NCBI GenBank assembly: GCA_946413525.1
Contig: CAMKKZ010000008.1
Location: forward strand, 85,114-149,113
DNA: 64,000 nucleotides
Source of the DNA: an uncultured Oribacterium sp.
Lineage (GTDB): Bacteria > Bacillota > Clostridia > Lachnospirales > Lachnospiraceae
Reading direction: 5' to 3'
This document shows positions 41,685-49,673 of this stretch, one piece after another (the first letter of the stretch is position 1; each line of letters opens with the position of its first letter). The notes below the pieces were generated by a model that did not search any database, was not told the origin of the DNA, and saw only the letters and a list, made by a program, of their open reading frames with translations. The position numbers and the translations under genes are program-made.

Positions 41685-42959
41685 GTGAACGCTGAAAAGA
41701 ATTTAGGCATTAAGGTAAATCCAACATCCAACACGGCAATAACAACACTTATCATGTTGGCTAATGCCCACTATGAAAAGGCTTTGGAAATACTTGAACA
41801 AATGGGTGTGGAAAAGGAAACGATATTTCATGGAGCAGACCCTTCGGATATGGTAAACAGGCCGTCAGATATCGTCAGGGAGCTTCGTTATGTCGCGCTC
41901 AACAGAACGATAGAGGAAAGCGGGCTGAATGTACTGATGGATCTTCCTTGCGGCTACACTCCCAAAGTATTTGAATTTACCGAAAAGGGTATGCAGTATA
42001 TCGGCTGTGACCTTCCTGCCGTAATCAATGATTTTTCACCGATCATTGCTTCTATGACAAATGATGAGCAGAAAAAAATGATTGATTTTCAGGTAGTTGA
42101 TGTTACAAATTTTGAAAGCATGAAGGCTGCGGCAGACAAGGCAAAGGGACCGGTCTGCATTGCCACGGAAGGACTGACCATTTATCTGACTTCGGAAGAA
42201 ACAAAACAGCTTTCTGTAAATATCAGGAGAATTCTCGCTGAAAAAGGCGGCTGCTGGCTTAACTCAGATGTGGAGACTTTTGATTATTATATGGCGGTAT
42301 ACAAAGCTGTAGCCGGAGACCGGGCAATGGAGCTTTTGATCAAGGCAAGAAAGGGGTTCAGCGGACAGTCGGATACGGATCTTCACAAGAATAAAGCAAG
42401 TTATGTAAAAAACAGCGGCGAAAAAATGTCTGTGGATTACGGGATGATAGAGGCGCAGTATAAATCAAGAGGACTTTTGGTGGAAAAAATCCCCTACTAT
42501 AGGGATGACATAAAGCTTCGGCTTTTCGACGCTATGACTGAAGAAGAAATAAAAAAGCTGAAGGAAAATATGAAGCATGTGAATGTTTGGAAGATTACAG
42601 TGGATCCGGATTTCAGGGAGGATGCGGATACTGCGGTTCCATCAGATATTCCCATCGATTTGGATCTTCCATTTGGGGTGAAAAGCTCTTTTCATGACGG
42701 AGTGCTTGAGCTAAGCATTCAGGGACGTATGGATACGCTCACGGCACCGGAGGTTTTGAAGCAGTTTCAGGAGGCAGAAAAAGGTGTCACCGACATTCAC
42801 GTTGATGTCAGCAAAATGTCCTATGTATCGTCAGCGGGACTTCGTGTTTTTCTTATAATGTATAAGTCATTGGAAGATAAAGGAAGATTTAAGATGACGG
42901 GGATCAACTCAGCGGTTCGCGAGATCATAGACCTGGCAGGCTTTGACCAGTTTTTCTGA
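41685..42959 (+). CDS. LCM-family SAM methyltransferase fused to a STAS domain
   Basis: The N-terminal 320 residues form a leucine-carboxyl-methyltransferase-like class I methyltransferase with the SAM loop VLMDLPCGYTPKVFEF, YIGCDLPAVI and CIATEGLTIYLT. The C-terminal 95 residues (about 330-424) are a STAS domain of the SpoIIAA/RsbV type: LELSIQGRMDTLTAPEVL, then VDVSKMSYVSSAGLRVF with the phosphorylatable Ser. I chose the GTG at 41685 because AGGAGG lies 9 bases upstream; the ATG at 41649 has none. The gene is bounded by long inverted repeats. A methyltransferase steered by partner-switching phosphorylation is plausible. Substrate unknown. Confidence 0.85.
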   Translation: MNAEKNLGIKVNPTSNTAITTLIMLANAHYEKALEILEQMGVEKETIFHGADPSDMVNRPSDIVRELRYVALNRTIEESGLNVLMDLPCGYTPKVFEFTEKGMQYIGCDLPAVINDFSPIIASMTNDEQKKMIDFQVVDVTNFESMKAAADKAKGPVCIATEGLTIYLTSEETKQLSVNIRRILAEKGGCWLNSDVETFDYYMAVYKAVAGDRAMELLIKARKGFSGQSDTDLHKNKASYVKNSGEKMSVDYGMIEAQYKSRGLLVEKIPYYRDDIKLRLFDAMTEEEIKKLKENMKHVNVWKITVDPDFREDADTAVPSDIPIDLDLPFGVKSSFHDGVLELSIQGRMDTLTAPEVLKQFQEAEKGVTDIHVDVSKMSYVSSAGLRVFLIMYKSLEDKGRFKMTGINSAVREIIDLAGFDQFF

Positions 42960-43107
42960 AGCCTGAACTGCCTGGTATTCAAAGACAACATACAGGAGCT
43001 GTAGCGATAGCACGTACCGAGAAAGGGCCGAGTGAATACCACCTTATATTTATATCCCGTCTTTCCGCGAAAGACACCGATGGAGCCATGAAACACTTCT
43101 TTGTTTC

Positions 43108-43247
43108 AAACTTCTGACTAATAACGCAGGCACTGACGTACCTTTTATGACGCGCCAACGGCATAAAAAAAAATGAAAGGAACTTTTCATGATCTTCTGC
43201 GGGGCTCCATGACTGGAAGTATGAAAGGACAAGCCTTTCATACTTCG
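43108..43247 (-). repeat. Family C repeat with insertion (C6)
   Basis: CTTCTGACTAATAACGCAGGC, GACGCGCCAACGGC and the TGAAAGG...CCTTTCATACTTCGC end are recognisable, interrupted by CATGATCTTCTGCGGGGCTCC. It joins directly to the right inverted-repeat arm. Confidence 0.6.
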
Positions 43248-43350
43248 CACCCTGATATTTGCCATGTGACGCTTGATTTCAACCTATAAAGCACCTGAAT
43301 ATAGGTCAAGCGGTTTGGCAGACTAAATTTGTCTTTCCACTGAGCCGGAA
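43244..43350. repeat. Right arm of ~108-bp inverted repeat
   Basis: Complement of 41531-41639. Both arms encode the same short peptide (LTYIQVLYRLKS, then VTWQISGCE) with synonymous and conservative differences, so they may be remains of one gene. Nothing recognisable lies between 43351 and the tRNA. Confidence 0.85.
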
Positions 43351-43655
43351 AACAGTTAAGATAGCGACAAGATAAACAAGCTGACCTTTGCTTTTTGAGA
43401 AATGCCGGATAAAAATATTCACAAATATCTCTGTCAGCCAGACAATAATATAACGTGAAATTAATGCGGGAATATTGTACCATAATTATCTTAAAAAGCC
43501 ACTTGCAAAAAAACCCCATATATGCTATCTTAATATCTGCTGTGAAAACCACTATCAACAGGGTTGAAATTCAGTTGAAATTCTGTTCGTTATGTGAATC
43601 AGATGTCTATATCTTTTAATTCGAACGCATGAGCACAGCACCATAACAGAAATCA

Positions 43656-43734
43656 GCCGCTGTGGCGGAATGGCAGACGCACTTGACTCAAAATCAAGCG
43701 GGAAACCGTGCCGGTTCAAGTCCGGCCAGCGGCA
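43656..43734 (+). tRNA. tRNA-Leu (anticodon CAA)
   Basis: Acceptor stem GCCGCTG/CAGCGGC with discriminator A at 43734; D arm GCGGAATGGCAGACGC; anticodon arm CTTGA-CTCAAAA-TCAAG with anticodon CAA; a variable arm with a short stem; T arm GCCGG-TTCAAGT-CCGGC. CCA is not encoded. The leucine assignment follows from the anticodon and the class II-type variable arm. Confidence 0.93.
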
Positions 43735-44017
43735 GTGGAGGGATTTTTCTTCAGAAAAATCCCGTAACGTTCTTGCAACAAGCCCCCCTCGCGGGGGCTT
43801 GTTGTCTGCCTTCAGGCAGATTTCGTTCGAACCTCAAGTTCGAACGAAACCCAGTGGAGGGTTTTTTCTTCAGAAAAATCCCGGAACGTTTTGCAACAAG
43901 CCCCCCTCGCTGGGGCTTGTTGTCTGCCTTCAGGCAGATTTCGTTCGAACCTCAAGTTCGAACGAAACCCAGTGGAGGGTTTTTTCTTCAGAAAAATCCC
44001 GGAACGTTTTTGCAACA
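43735..44017 (+). repeat. Tandem array of a 118-bp four-hairpin unit abutting tRNA-Leu
   Basis: Units at 43735-43853 and 43854-43971 and a partial third at 43972-44017. Each complete unit holds four hairpins: GGATTTTTCTTCAGAAAAATCC, AACAAGCCCCC...GGGGGCTTGTT, TCTGCCTTCAGGCAGA and TTTCGTTCGAACCTCAAG with its complement. The array starts on the base after the tRNA discriminator. Several stems differ between units at one arm only. Long ORFs here are by-products of the repeat. Confidence 0.88.
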
Positions 44018-44020
44018 GGC

Positions 44021-44350
44021 AAGTTATCCATTACATATCTTGTTGATGATGGGGACACCGGGGAGATTCTGGGGTACTTTACCCTTACTCACAAATCCAT
44101 AGTCATTAACGGATACAACCTATCAGTAACATCAAAGAAAAAGCTGCCAATATACTCCAGAATAGATGCATCCACCGGGAATTATATGGCTTCATCGTTT
44201 CTTCTTGCACAATTCGGAAAGAATCATGCCCCTGCCAGGAAAGACCGTATTGACGGAGCCGAACTGATGGAACTTGCCACAAGTGTATTGGTAAATATCC
44301 ACCGTCAAAGCAGAAAGCACATTGACAACACTTCAGTAAATAAGGTATGA
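44021..44350 (+). pseudogene. GNAT-type toxin acetyltransferase fragment
   Basis: The frame downstream of the hairpin array reads LSITYLVDDGDTGEILGYFT, then SRIDASTGNYMASSFLLAQFGKNHA and GAELMELATSVLVNI, matching the core of GNAT toxins. The N-terminal 50 or so residues are replaced by the repeat array, and the sequence ends before the last conserved segment. No antitoxin gene precedes it. Confidence 0.65.
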
Positions 44351-44389
44351 AAAAGCTCCGCGGAATCTCTTCCGCGGAGCCTTTTTTAA
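44350..44389. terminator. Bidirectional terminator between the GNAT remnant and upp
   Basis: GCTCCGCGGAA-TCTC-TTCCGCGGAGC, preceded by AAAAA and followed by TTTTTTA, so it has a T-run in both directions. Confidence 0.88.
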
Positions 44390-44407
44390 TATCAAGCCGC
44401 CCAAAAC

Positions 44408-45049
44408 TTACTTCGTCCCAAAAATCCGGTCGCCGGCATCCCCCAGTCCGGGGCAGATATAGGCATCGCTGTTCAATTCACGATCCAGGTTCCCCACATA
44501 AAGCTGCACATCGGGGTGAAGCTCGGAAAGCTTCTTCACTCCCTCCGGCGCCGCAATGATGCAGACAAACTTGATCCTCTTACCCCCGTGCTTCTTGATT
44601 TGGGAAACCGCGTCCACGGCGGATCCACCGGTAGCCAGCATGGGATCGCATACTACGATCGTACGCTCCTCTATGGGATGGGGAAGCTTGCAGAAATACT
44701 CCACAGGCTCATGGGTAGATTCATCACGGTAAAGGCCGATATGCCCGATTTTCGCTGAAGGAACCAGTGCAGTCAGGCCGGATACCATGCCAAGGCCCGC
44801 CCTCAGAATCGGTACGATGGCCAGCTTCCGCCCCGCTATCATTTTCGTCATCGTCTTCTCAATTGGTGTTTCAACAGGGACTTCATGCATCGGGAGATCG
44901 GAAAGGGCCACAAAACCCATAAGCATCCCGATTTCCTCCACAAGCTTCCGGAACTCGTTCGTACCGGTATTCTTGTCCCGCAGCAAAGAAATCTTATGTG
45001 TGATCAAAGGGTGATCCAACACAATAACATTACCGCCAAACTCTCCCAT
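44408..45049 (-). CDS. upp: Uracil phosphoribosyltransferase
   Basis: Salvages uracil to UMP using PRPP. The 213-residue protein is full length with [16 protein letters not shown] at the start, [12 protein letters not shown], the PRPP loop [14 protein letters not shown] and the C-terminal uracil-contacting [31 protein letters not shown] precedes the ATG. A strong terminator follows. The nearest upstream gene is the beta-helix protein at about 70 bp, so they might be cotranscribed, but no functional link is obvious. Confidence 0.97.
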   Translation of the reverse strand: MGEFGGNVIVLDHPLITHKISLLRDKNTGTNEFRKLVEEIGMLMGFVALSDLPMHEVPVETPIEKTMTKMIAGRKLAIVPILRAGLGMVSGLTALVPSAKIGHIGLYRDESTHEPVEYFCKLPHPIEERTIVVCDPMLATGGSAVDAVSQIKKHGGKRIKFVCIIAAPEGVKKLSELHPDVQLYVGNLDRELNSDAYICPGLGDAGDRIFGTK

Positions 45050-45118
45050 ATTGTCTCCCTCCTGACTAAATGCTTCCCTACTTGTTTAGAAACTATCATA
45101 GAATTATATATTGCGGCC

Positions 45119-45802
45119 TCAATCCTCCCTCTTTGCCACGATGTCCCCTTTGCCCTTGTAAATGGAATGGGCAGGCACGCAGCCCCTGACAGGGCTGAGA
45201 GGATAAATATTGGAATTCCTCCCAATGCAGCAGCCGGGATTCAGCACCGAACCACAGCCAACCTCCACGGATTCCGAGAGCATGGCCCCCACCTTCTTCA
45301 GGCCGGTTTCAATATCCCCGTCCTCGGCATGAATCACTACCAGGCGCTTATCGGACTTCACATTCGATGTCAGAGACGCGGCCCCCATATGCGACTTGTA
45401 ACCCAGGATGGAATCGCCCACATAATTATAATGGGGCGCCTGCACGTTGTCAAAAAGTATCACGTTTTTGAACTCGCTGGAATTGCCCAGGACACATTTC
45501 CGCCCGGCAAGCACATTCCCCCTCAGAAAAGCGCACTGCCTGACCTCCGTCTCCGGCCCGATAATGATGTATTCCGCAAGATATGCCGAATCAAAGACCT
45601 TTGCGCTTTTGTGCACCCAGACAGTGGGCCTGAGCTCCTGATATTCCGCGGGATCCAACTGCGGTCCCAGGGCGGCAATGAAGTCATGAATCTTCGGGAG
45701 GGCCTCCCAGGGATAGTCTATCCCCTTGAAAATCTCCGCGGCGACCGTATGCTCCATCTGGCCTTCGTACATATTTGATATTTTCAAATCTTCTTTTGTC
45801 AT
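45119..45802 (-). CDS. Left-handed beta-helix (hexapeptide) sugar-nucleotide transferase-like protein
   Basis: The 227-residue protein has hexapeptide repeats that form a left-handed beta-helix: VFDSAYLAEYIIIGPETEVR, CAFLRGNVLAGRKCVLGNSSE, MLSESVEVGCGSVLNPGCCIG. It resembles the C-terminal acyltransferase half of GlmU-type enzymes but lacks the nucleotidyltransferase half. I chose the ATG at 45802 since GAAAGGCAACTTAT precedes it; the longer frame runs into topB. It starts 13 bp after topB, so the two are probably cotranscribed. Acyl donor and acceptor are unknown. Confidence 0.8.
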   Translation of the reverse strand: MTKEDLKISNMYEGQMEHTVAAEIFKGIDYPWEALPKIHDFIAALGPQLDPAEYQELRPTVWVHKSAKVFDSAYLAEYIIIGPETEVRQCAFLRGNVLAGRKCVLGNSSEFKNVILFDNVQAPHYNYVGDSILGYKSHMGAASLTSNVKSDKRLVVIHAEDGDIETGLKKVGAMLSESVEVGCGSVLNPGCCIGRNSNIYPLSPVRGCVPAHSIYKGKGDIVAKRED

Positions 45803-45815
45803 ATAAGTTGCCTTT

Positions 45816-48053
45816 CTATTTCCTTTTTCCGATAATGGCGTTCGTCCTGCTTCTGACGAACGAATCCAGCTTCTGCATATATTCCGCCTCGGTGATCTTC
45901 CCCTCTGCCACATAGGAAAGCCCCTTCTCCCAGGAAGCCGTAAGCTCGGGATTAAGGAGCTGGCGCACCGAGGATTGAACGGCTTTCGTGACCAGCTCGC
46001 CCAGCCTGGTGGGTGAAAGAGCCTGGGTCTTCTTCTGGACAGCGACATAGCCTATCTTTTCAAGCTTGGTCAGTATGCCTGCCCTCGTGGCGGAGGTCCC
46101 GATGCCCGTGCTGCGGATCTGTGCCCGTAGCTCCTCATCCTCAATAAGGTTTCCGGCATTCTCCATGGCAAGGATCATGGTTCCCGAGGTGTAACGCTTC
46201 GGCGGCGATGTTTCCCCTTCCTTCAGGGACAGGGACGTGATGAGGAGCTTCTGCCCCTTCCGAAGGCCCGAAAGCATTTCCGACAGCTTCCGGTCAGCTT
46301 GCGCCGGTGCTCCAATCCCAGATGACAGGACTTCATCCATCCCCGCCTCCCCGGGAAGGGCAGTCCCAGCTGTCCCTGCCTTTTCGGCCCCGTTCGAATC
46401 CTTCTCCCTGCTCTCCGTCCTCTGAGGGCTTGCCACGGCAAGATATCCTTCGTCCTTGAGCACCCTGGAGCTGGAAACAAAGGTCTCTCCCTTGAAATCA
46501 ATCTGCAGGGCAAGCTTCTGAAATATGGCAGCGGGATAAAATACCGAAAGGAAACGGCGGACGATCAGCTCATAAATGCTTCGGGCAAGGGGGGCGAGTC
46601 GCTGGAATTCCCGGATGCCCTGCCCTGTTGGAATAATGGCGTAATGATCCGTGATCTTCGAATCGTCCGTATATCTTGTCTTCCCTATCCCCTTATGGCT
46701 CCCCCTCGCAAGGATGTCCTTGACAAAACCCTGGAACTGGGGCAGCACCCCCAGGCCGGATATGTTCTTTTCAATTTCCTTTGCCACAGCGGAGGAAAGC
46801 ACCCTTGCGTCCGTTCTGGGATAGGTGGTCATTTTCTTTTCATACAGCTCCTGGGCATATTTCAGGGTCTCGTCCGGGCTTATTTTGAAAAGACGGGAAC
46901 AGTCATTCTGCAGCTCTGCCAGATTATAAAGAAGCGGCGGGTTCCGGGTCTCTTTCTTCTTTTCAATGGAACGGACGACGGCCTCGCCCGGAAGCGGCGA
47001 AAGTGCCTGAACAAAGGCCTCCGCCTTTCCCTTGTCCAGAAAACCAATGTTCCGGTAAATATCCCCGGGAGTGTATCTTCCCGTTGATCCGCCTTTTGGA
47101 GGAGCGCCTTTGTCACCGGCAGCCGCCCCTCCGGATTCTTCCGTATCGCCAAAGCAGGAACGGAATTCCGCCTTGAGATAATCGCCGCCAGGTCCGGACA
47201 GCGAAGCATCCATATCTCCCGCGGCCTTAAGGGGGCGGAAGCCTGCCAGAACCTTGTAGAACACGGTCTTCCGGAAAGCCCTGATCTCCTCTTCTCTTTT
47301 CACCACCATTCCAAGGACGCAGGTCATGACGCGTCCTGCCGAAACCACCGTGCGCTTCTCCGTCCCAAGCTGTCTTGATATATCCTTTCCGAAACGCAGC
47401 GTCAATGCCCTGGAAAAATTTATTCCCATCAGGTAATCTTCCTTCGCCCTTGAAAAAGCGGCTGCCGAAAGATTGTCATAATCCGACTCCGGCTTCGCTT
47501 CCCTGATACCCCTCAGAATTTCATCCCTGGTCTGGGAATCGATCCAGACCCTGCGTTTCTCCTTTCCCTTTACGCCTGCCATCATGTCCACCAGGCGGTA
47601 TATGTATTCCCCCTCTCTCCCGGAGTCGGTGCATACATAGATTCTGGATACGTCAGCCCTTTTCAAAAGCCCGGCCACGATGGCAAACTGCCTCTTGGAA
47701 TCCTCGATCACCTCATATTTGAAGTCTGATGGAATGAAGGGCAGCGTCTCCACTTTCCAGAAACGGAGCTTTTCGTCATATTTGTCAGGATATGACATTG
47801 TGACGAGATGACCAACACACCAGGTCACAACATATTTTCCAGACTCCAGGAAGCCCCTGCCACCTCCTCCGGCAGACGGCATGCCAAGGGCATCCGCGAA
47901 CTGTCTTGCCACAGAAGGCTTTTCGGCTATGAAAAGATATTTCATGCCAGCCGTCTCGTTCCTGTGACTCCCGTCATACGGGTCTTTCCTGTCTTTTGTT
48001 TCTTTAACAATATCTATTTCTCTGTTACCATTTACATCCTTTACGTCATCCAC
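45816..48053 (-). CDS. topB: DNA topoisomerase III (type IA)
   Basis: Relaxes and decatenates single-strand-containing DNA. The 745-residue protein has the TOPRIM start YLFIAEKPSVARQFA, CTDSGREGEYIYR (acidic triad region), the active-site tyrosine in MTTYPRTDARVL and SEVIPTG-like HYAIIPTGQGI. The family normally starts at the equivalent of MKYLFIAEKP; here 36 extra charged residues precede it from the ATG at 48053, and an ATG at 47945 would give the conventional start, though neither has an ideal ribosome binding site. A Gly/Ala-rich insertion interrupts the middle and there is no zinc-finger tail. Confidence 0.93.
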   Translation of the reverse strand: MDDVKDVNGNREIDIVKETKDRKDPYDGSHRNETAGMKYLFIAEKPSVARQFADALGMPSAGGGGRGFLESGKYVVTWCVGHLVTMSYPDKYDEKLRFWKVETLPFIPSDFKYEVIEDSKRQFAIVAGLLKRADVSRIYVCTDSGREGEYIYRLVDMMAGVKGKEKRRVWIDSQTRDEILRGIREAKPESDYDNLSAAAFSRAKEDYLMGINFSRALTLRFGKDISRQLGTEKRTVVSAGRVMTCVLGMVVKREEEIRAFRKTVFYKVLAGFRPLKAAGDMDASLSGPGGDYLKAEFRSCFGDTEESGGAAAGDKGAPPKGGSTGRYTPGDIYRNIGFLDKGKAEAFVQALSPLPGEAVVRSIEKKKETRNPPLLYNLAELQNDCSRLFKISPDETLKYAQELYEKKMTTYPRTDARVLSSAVAKEIEKNISGLGVLPQFQGFVKDILARGSHKGIGKTRYTDDSKITDHYAIIPTGQGIREFQRLAPLARSIYELIVRRFLSVFYPAAIFQKLALQIDFKGETFVSSSRVLKDEGYLAVASPQRTESREKDSNGAEKAGTAGTALPGEAGMDEVLSSGIGAPAQADRKLSEMLSGLRKGQKLLITSLSLKEGETSPPKRYTSGTMILAMENAGNLIEDEELRAQIRSTGIGTSATRAGILTKLEKIGYVAVQKKTQALSPTRLGELVTKAVQSSVRQLLNPELTASWEKGLSYVAEGKITEAEYMQKLDSFVRSRTNAIIGKRK

Positions 48054-48069
48054 CCCCTTTCAATCCGAC

Positions 48070-48100
48070 TTGCCCCGTAAGCGCTTCGCTATGTCAGAAC
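48070..48100 (+). repeat. Inverted B/D fragment upstream of topB
   Basis: GTAAGCGCTTCGCTATGTCAGAAC is the complement of the B segment GTTCTGACATAGCGAACCGC with small changes. Confidence 0.5.
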
Positions 48101-48103
48101 CTA

Positions 48104-48216
48104 GGGAAACGCTGATTTAAATCTTTTCGGCGCCGTAAATGCACTTCCCAGCGACAAATTTCTTTAACATTTTCGTGTACATCATAAGGAAATGCTGATT
48201 AAACCAGCATTTCCTT
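48104..48216. mobile_element. MITE-like relative of the 18.9-kb TIR element
   Basis: GGGAAACGCTGATTTAA followed by GGCGCCGTAAATGC and CATTTTCGTGTACATCAT matches the left part of the element at 18896, then ends in a hairpin GGAAATGCTG-ATTAAAC-CAGCATTTCC that contains a second copy of the terminal sequence. No ORF. Confidence 0.55.
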
Positions 48217-48299
48217 AGAAAAGTCAAAAGCTACTCTGAGAAAAATGAACTACATTCATAGATTCTTCGCAGCACAATCCGGACAGAACATATCTTGCT

Positions 48300-49361
48300 T
48301 TATTCCGTAAAGAAATGGAAACTGGTAGTCGTGTCGTACTTTGCCCCAGCGGAAAGGATGGAACTGGGGAAGGCAGGCTGGTTTACCGCGTCAGGATAAT
48401 GCTGTGTTTCGAAGCAATAGCCACAGCGGGCATCGTAGCTCACGCCCCCCTTGCCCTTGTGCATCACGTTCAGGGAATTCGCCGTGTAGAACTGCATCCC
48501 CTCGAGGTCAGTGTAAACCTCCATCTTGATTCCCGTTTTCCGTGAATAAGCAGATGCCACCAGACGGATTTCCCCGTCAAAATCATTAAGGCAGTAGTTA
48601 TGATCATATCCGTCCGCATACTGCAACTGATCAAATTCCGAGTCCACGTCCTGAGAAATGCGCTTTGGCGTCCTGAAATCCATCGGGGTCATGGCCACCC
48701 TCTGTATATCCCCCATCGGAATGGATTCCACATTGGTCGGCGTATAAGAATCCGCATTGATCCAGATGATCTGATCCTGAGCGTCCCCGGACTCATGACC
48801 GGCCAGATTGAAATAGGCGTGGTTCGTCATATTGACCACGGTATCCTGGTCGCATTCCGCCTCGTAGTGAATGGATAATGTGTCATCCTCGGAGAGGGAG
48901 TAAGTGACCGCGGCATGGAGGTTCCCCGGAAAGCCCTGATCCATATCCGGAGACTCAAGGGAAAACTTCACCGAGTTCCCGCGTCCGGAAGGATCAAAAG
49001 CCGCTTTCCAAATCCTGCTTCTCCAGTAATCCGGTCCGGAATGGAGGTTATTTTCACTTCCCGAATTCACCTCGAGCTTGTATTCTTTTCCGTTCAGGAC
49101 AAACGAAGCCCCGCCGATCCTGTTGGCGTTCCGGCCCACAGGCTCGCCCATATGGCCCGGATTCTTCAGAAGATCCTCCGCGTCCTCGCAGCCCAGGACC
49201 ACATCCTTCATTCCTCCATCCTTGTCATGTACCAGCATGGTGAGCCAGATGCCGCCCAGATCCGTGAAGGAAGCCTCCGTCCCTCTTTTGTTCTTTAACG
49301 TATAGCGGAAGGCCTCCCGACCATCCAGCAGCTTTCCTAGCAGGGTGCGCTCAACACTCAT
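48300..49361 (-). CDS. galM: Aldose 1-epimerase (mutarotase)
   Basis: Interconverts alpha and beta forms of galactose or glucose. The protein of about 353 residues has the mutarotase landmarks: GRNANRIGGASFVLNG, NNLHSGPDYWRSRIW (catalytic His), VVNMTNHAYFNLAGH (second His) and ETQHYPDAVNQP near the end with the catalytic Glu nearby. The ATG at 49361 follows GAGAGGTGGGTAGA. galE lies about 10 kb away rather than adjacent, so there is no gal operon here. B/D repeats fill the upstream spacer. Confidence 0.93.
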   Translation of the reverse strand: MSVERTLLGKLLDGREAFRYTLKNKRGTEASFTDLGGIWLTMLVHDKDGGMKDVVLGCEDAEDLLKNPGHMGEPVGRNANRIGGASFVLNGKEYKLEVNSGSENNLHSGPDYWRSRIWKAAFDPSGRGNSVKFSLESPDMDQGFPGNLHAAVTYSLSEDDTLSIHYEAECDQDTVVNMTNHAYFNLAGHESGDAQDQIIWINADSYTPTNVESIPMGDIQRVAMTPMDFRTPKRISQDVDSEFDQLQYADGYDHNYCLNDFDGEIRLVASAYSRKTGIKMEVYTDLEGMQFYTANSLNVMHKGKGGVSYDARCGYCFETQHYPDAVNQPAFPSSILSAGAKYDTTTSFHFFTE

Positions 49362-49388
49362 TCTACCCACCTCTCTTTCTAAATCATC

Positions 49389-49625
49389 CCTATCTTTAAA
49401 GTGATTTTTGAGCCGCTTTAATTTCTGACTAATATCTGCGGTATCGCGAGCTATTCGGCTTCTTAATCAAGAGCAATATTCAAGAGCAATATAGCTCCTC
49501 GGACGCTTCGCCATGTCATAACTGAGAATGGCCAAAGCCTACTCTGATAAATTAACCGCTTTGCCACGAATACGCTTCGCCATGTCATAACTGAAAATGG
49601 CCAAAGCCAGCCCTGATAAATGAGA
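49389..49625. repeat. B/D repeats: one D-type unit and two inverted B-type units
   Basis: D unit at 49389-49470 (CTTTAAAGTGATTTTTGAGCC, GACTAATATCTGCGGTATCG). At about 49500-49622 two tandem units in the opposite orientation read CGCTTCGCCATGTCATAACTG and GGCCAAAGCC..CTCTGATAAAT. This is the whole content of the roughly 300-bp gap between asd and galM. Confidence 0.75.
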
Positions 49626-49673
49626 AGGAATCATATTCATTTCAATATAGGCAGATCTTAACAGAACTGCAAT

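Noticed and set aside
43238..43558. 106-codon minus-strand ORF right of the methyltransferase-STAS gene
   Set aside because: Its C-terminal part is the inverted-repeat arm and the rest has no recognisable domain or ribosome binding site.
43662..44350. Two long overlapping plus-strand ORFs starting inside the tRNA-Leu gene
   Set aside because: Their first 115 codons are the tRNA and the hairpin array read in two frames; only the GNAT-like part after 44021 resembles protein.
45803..46048. N-terminal extension of the beta-helix protein
   Set aside because: This part overlaps topB out of frame and is Arg/Ser-rich; the ATG at 45802 has a ribosome binding site.
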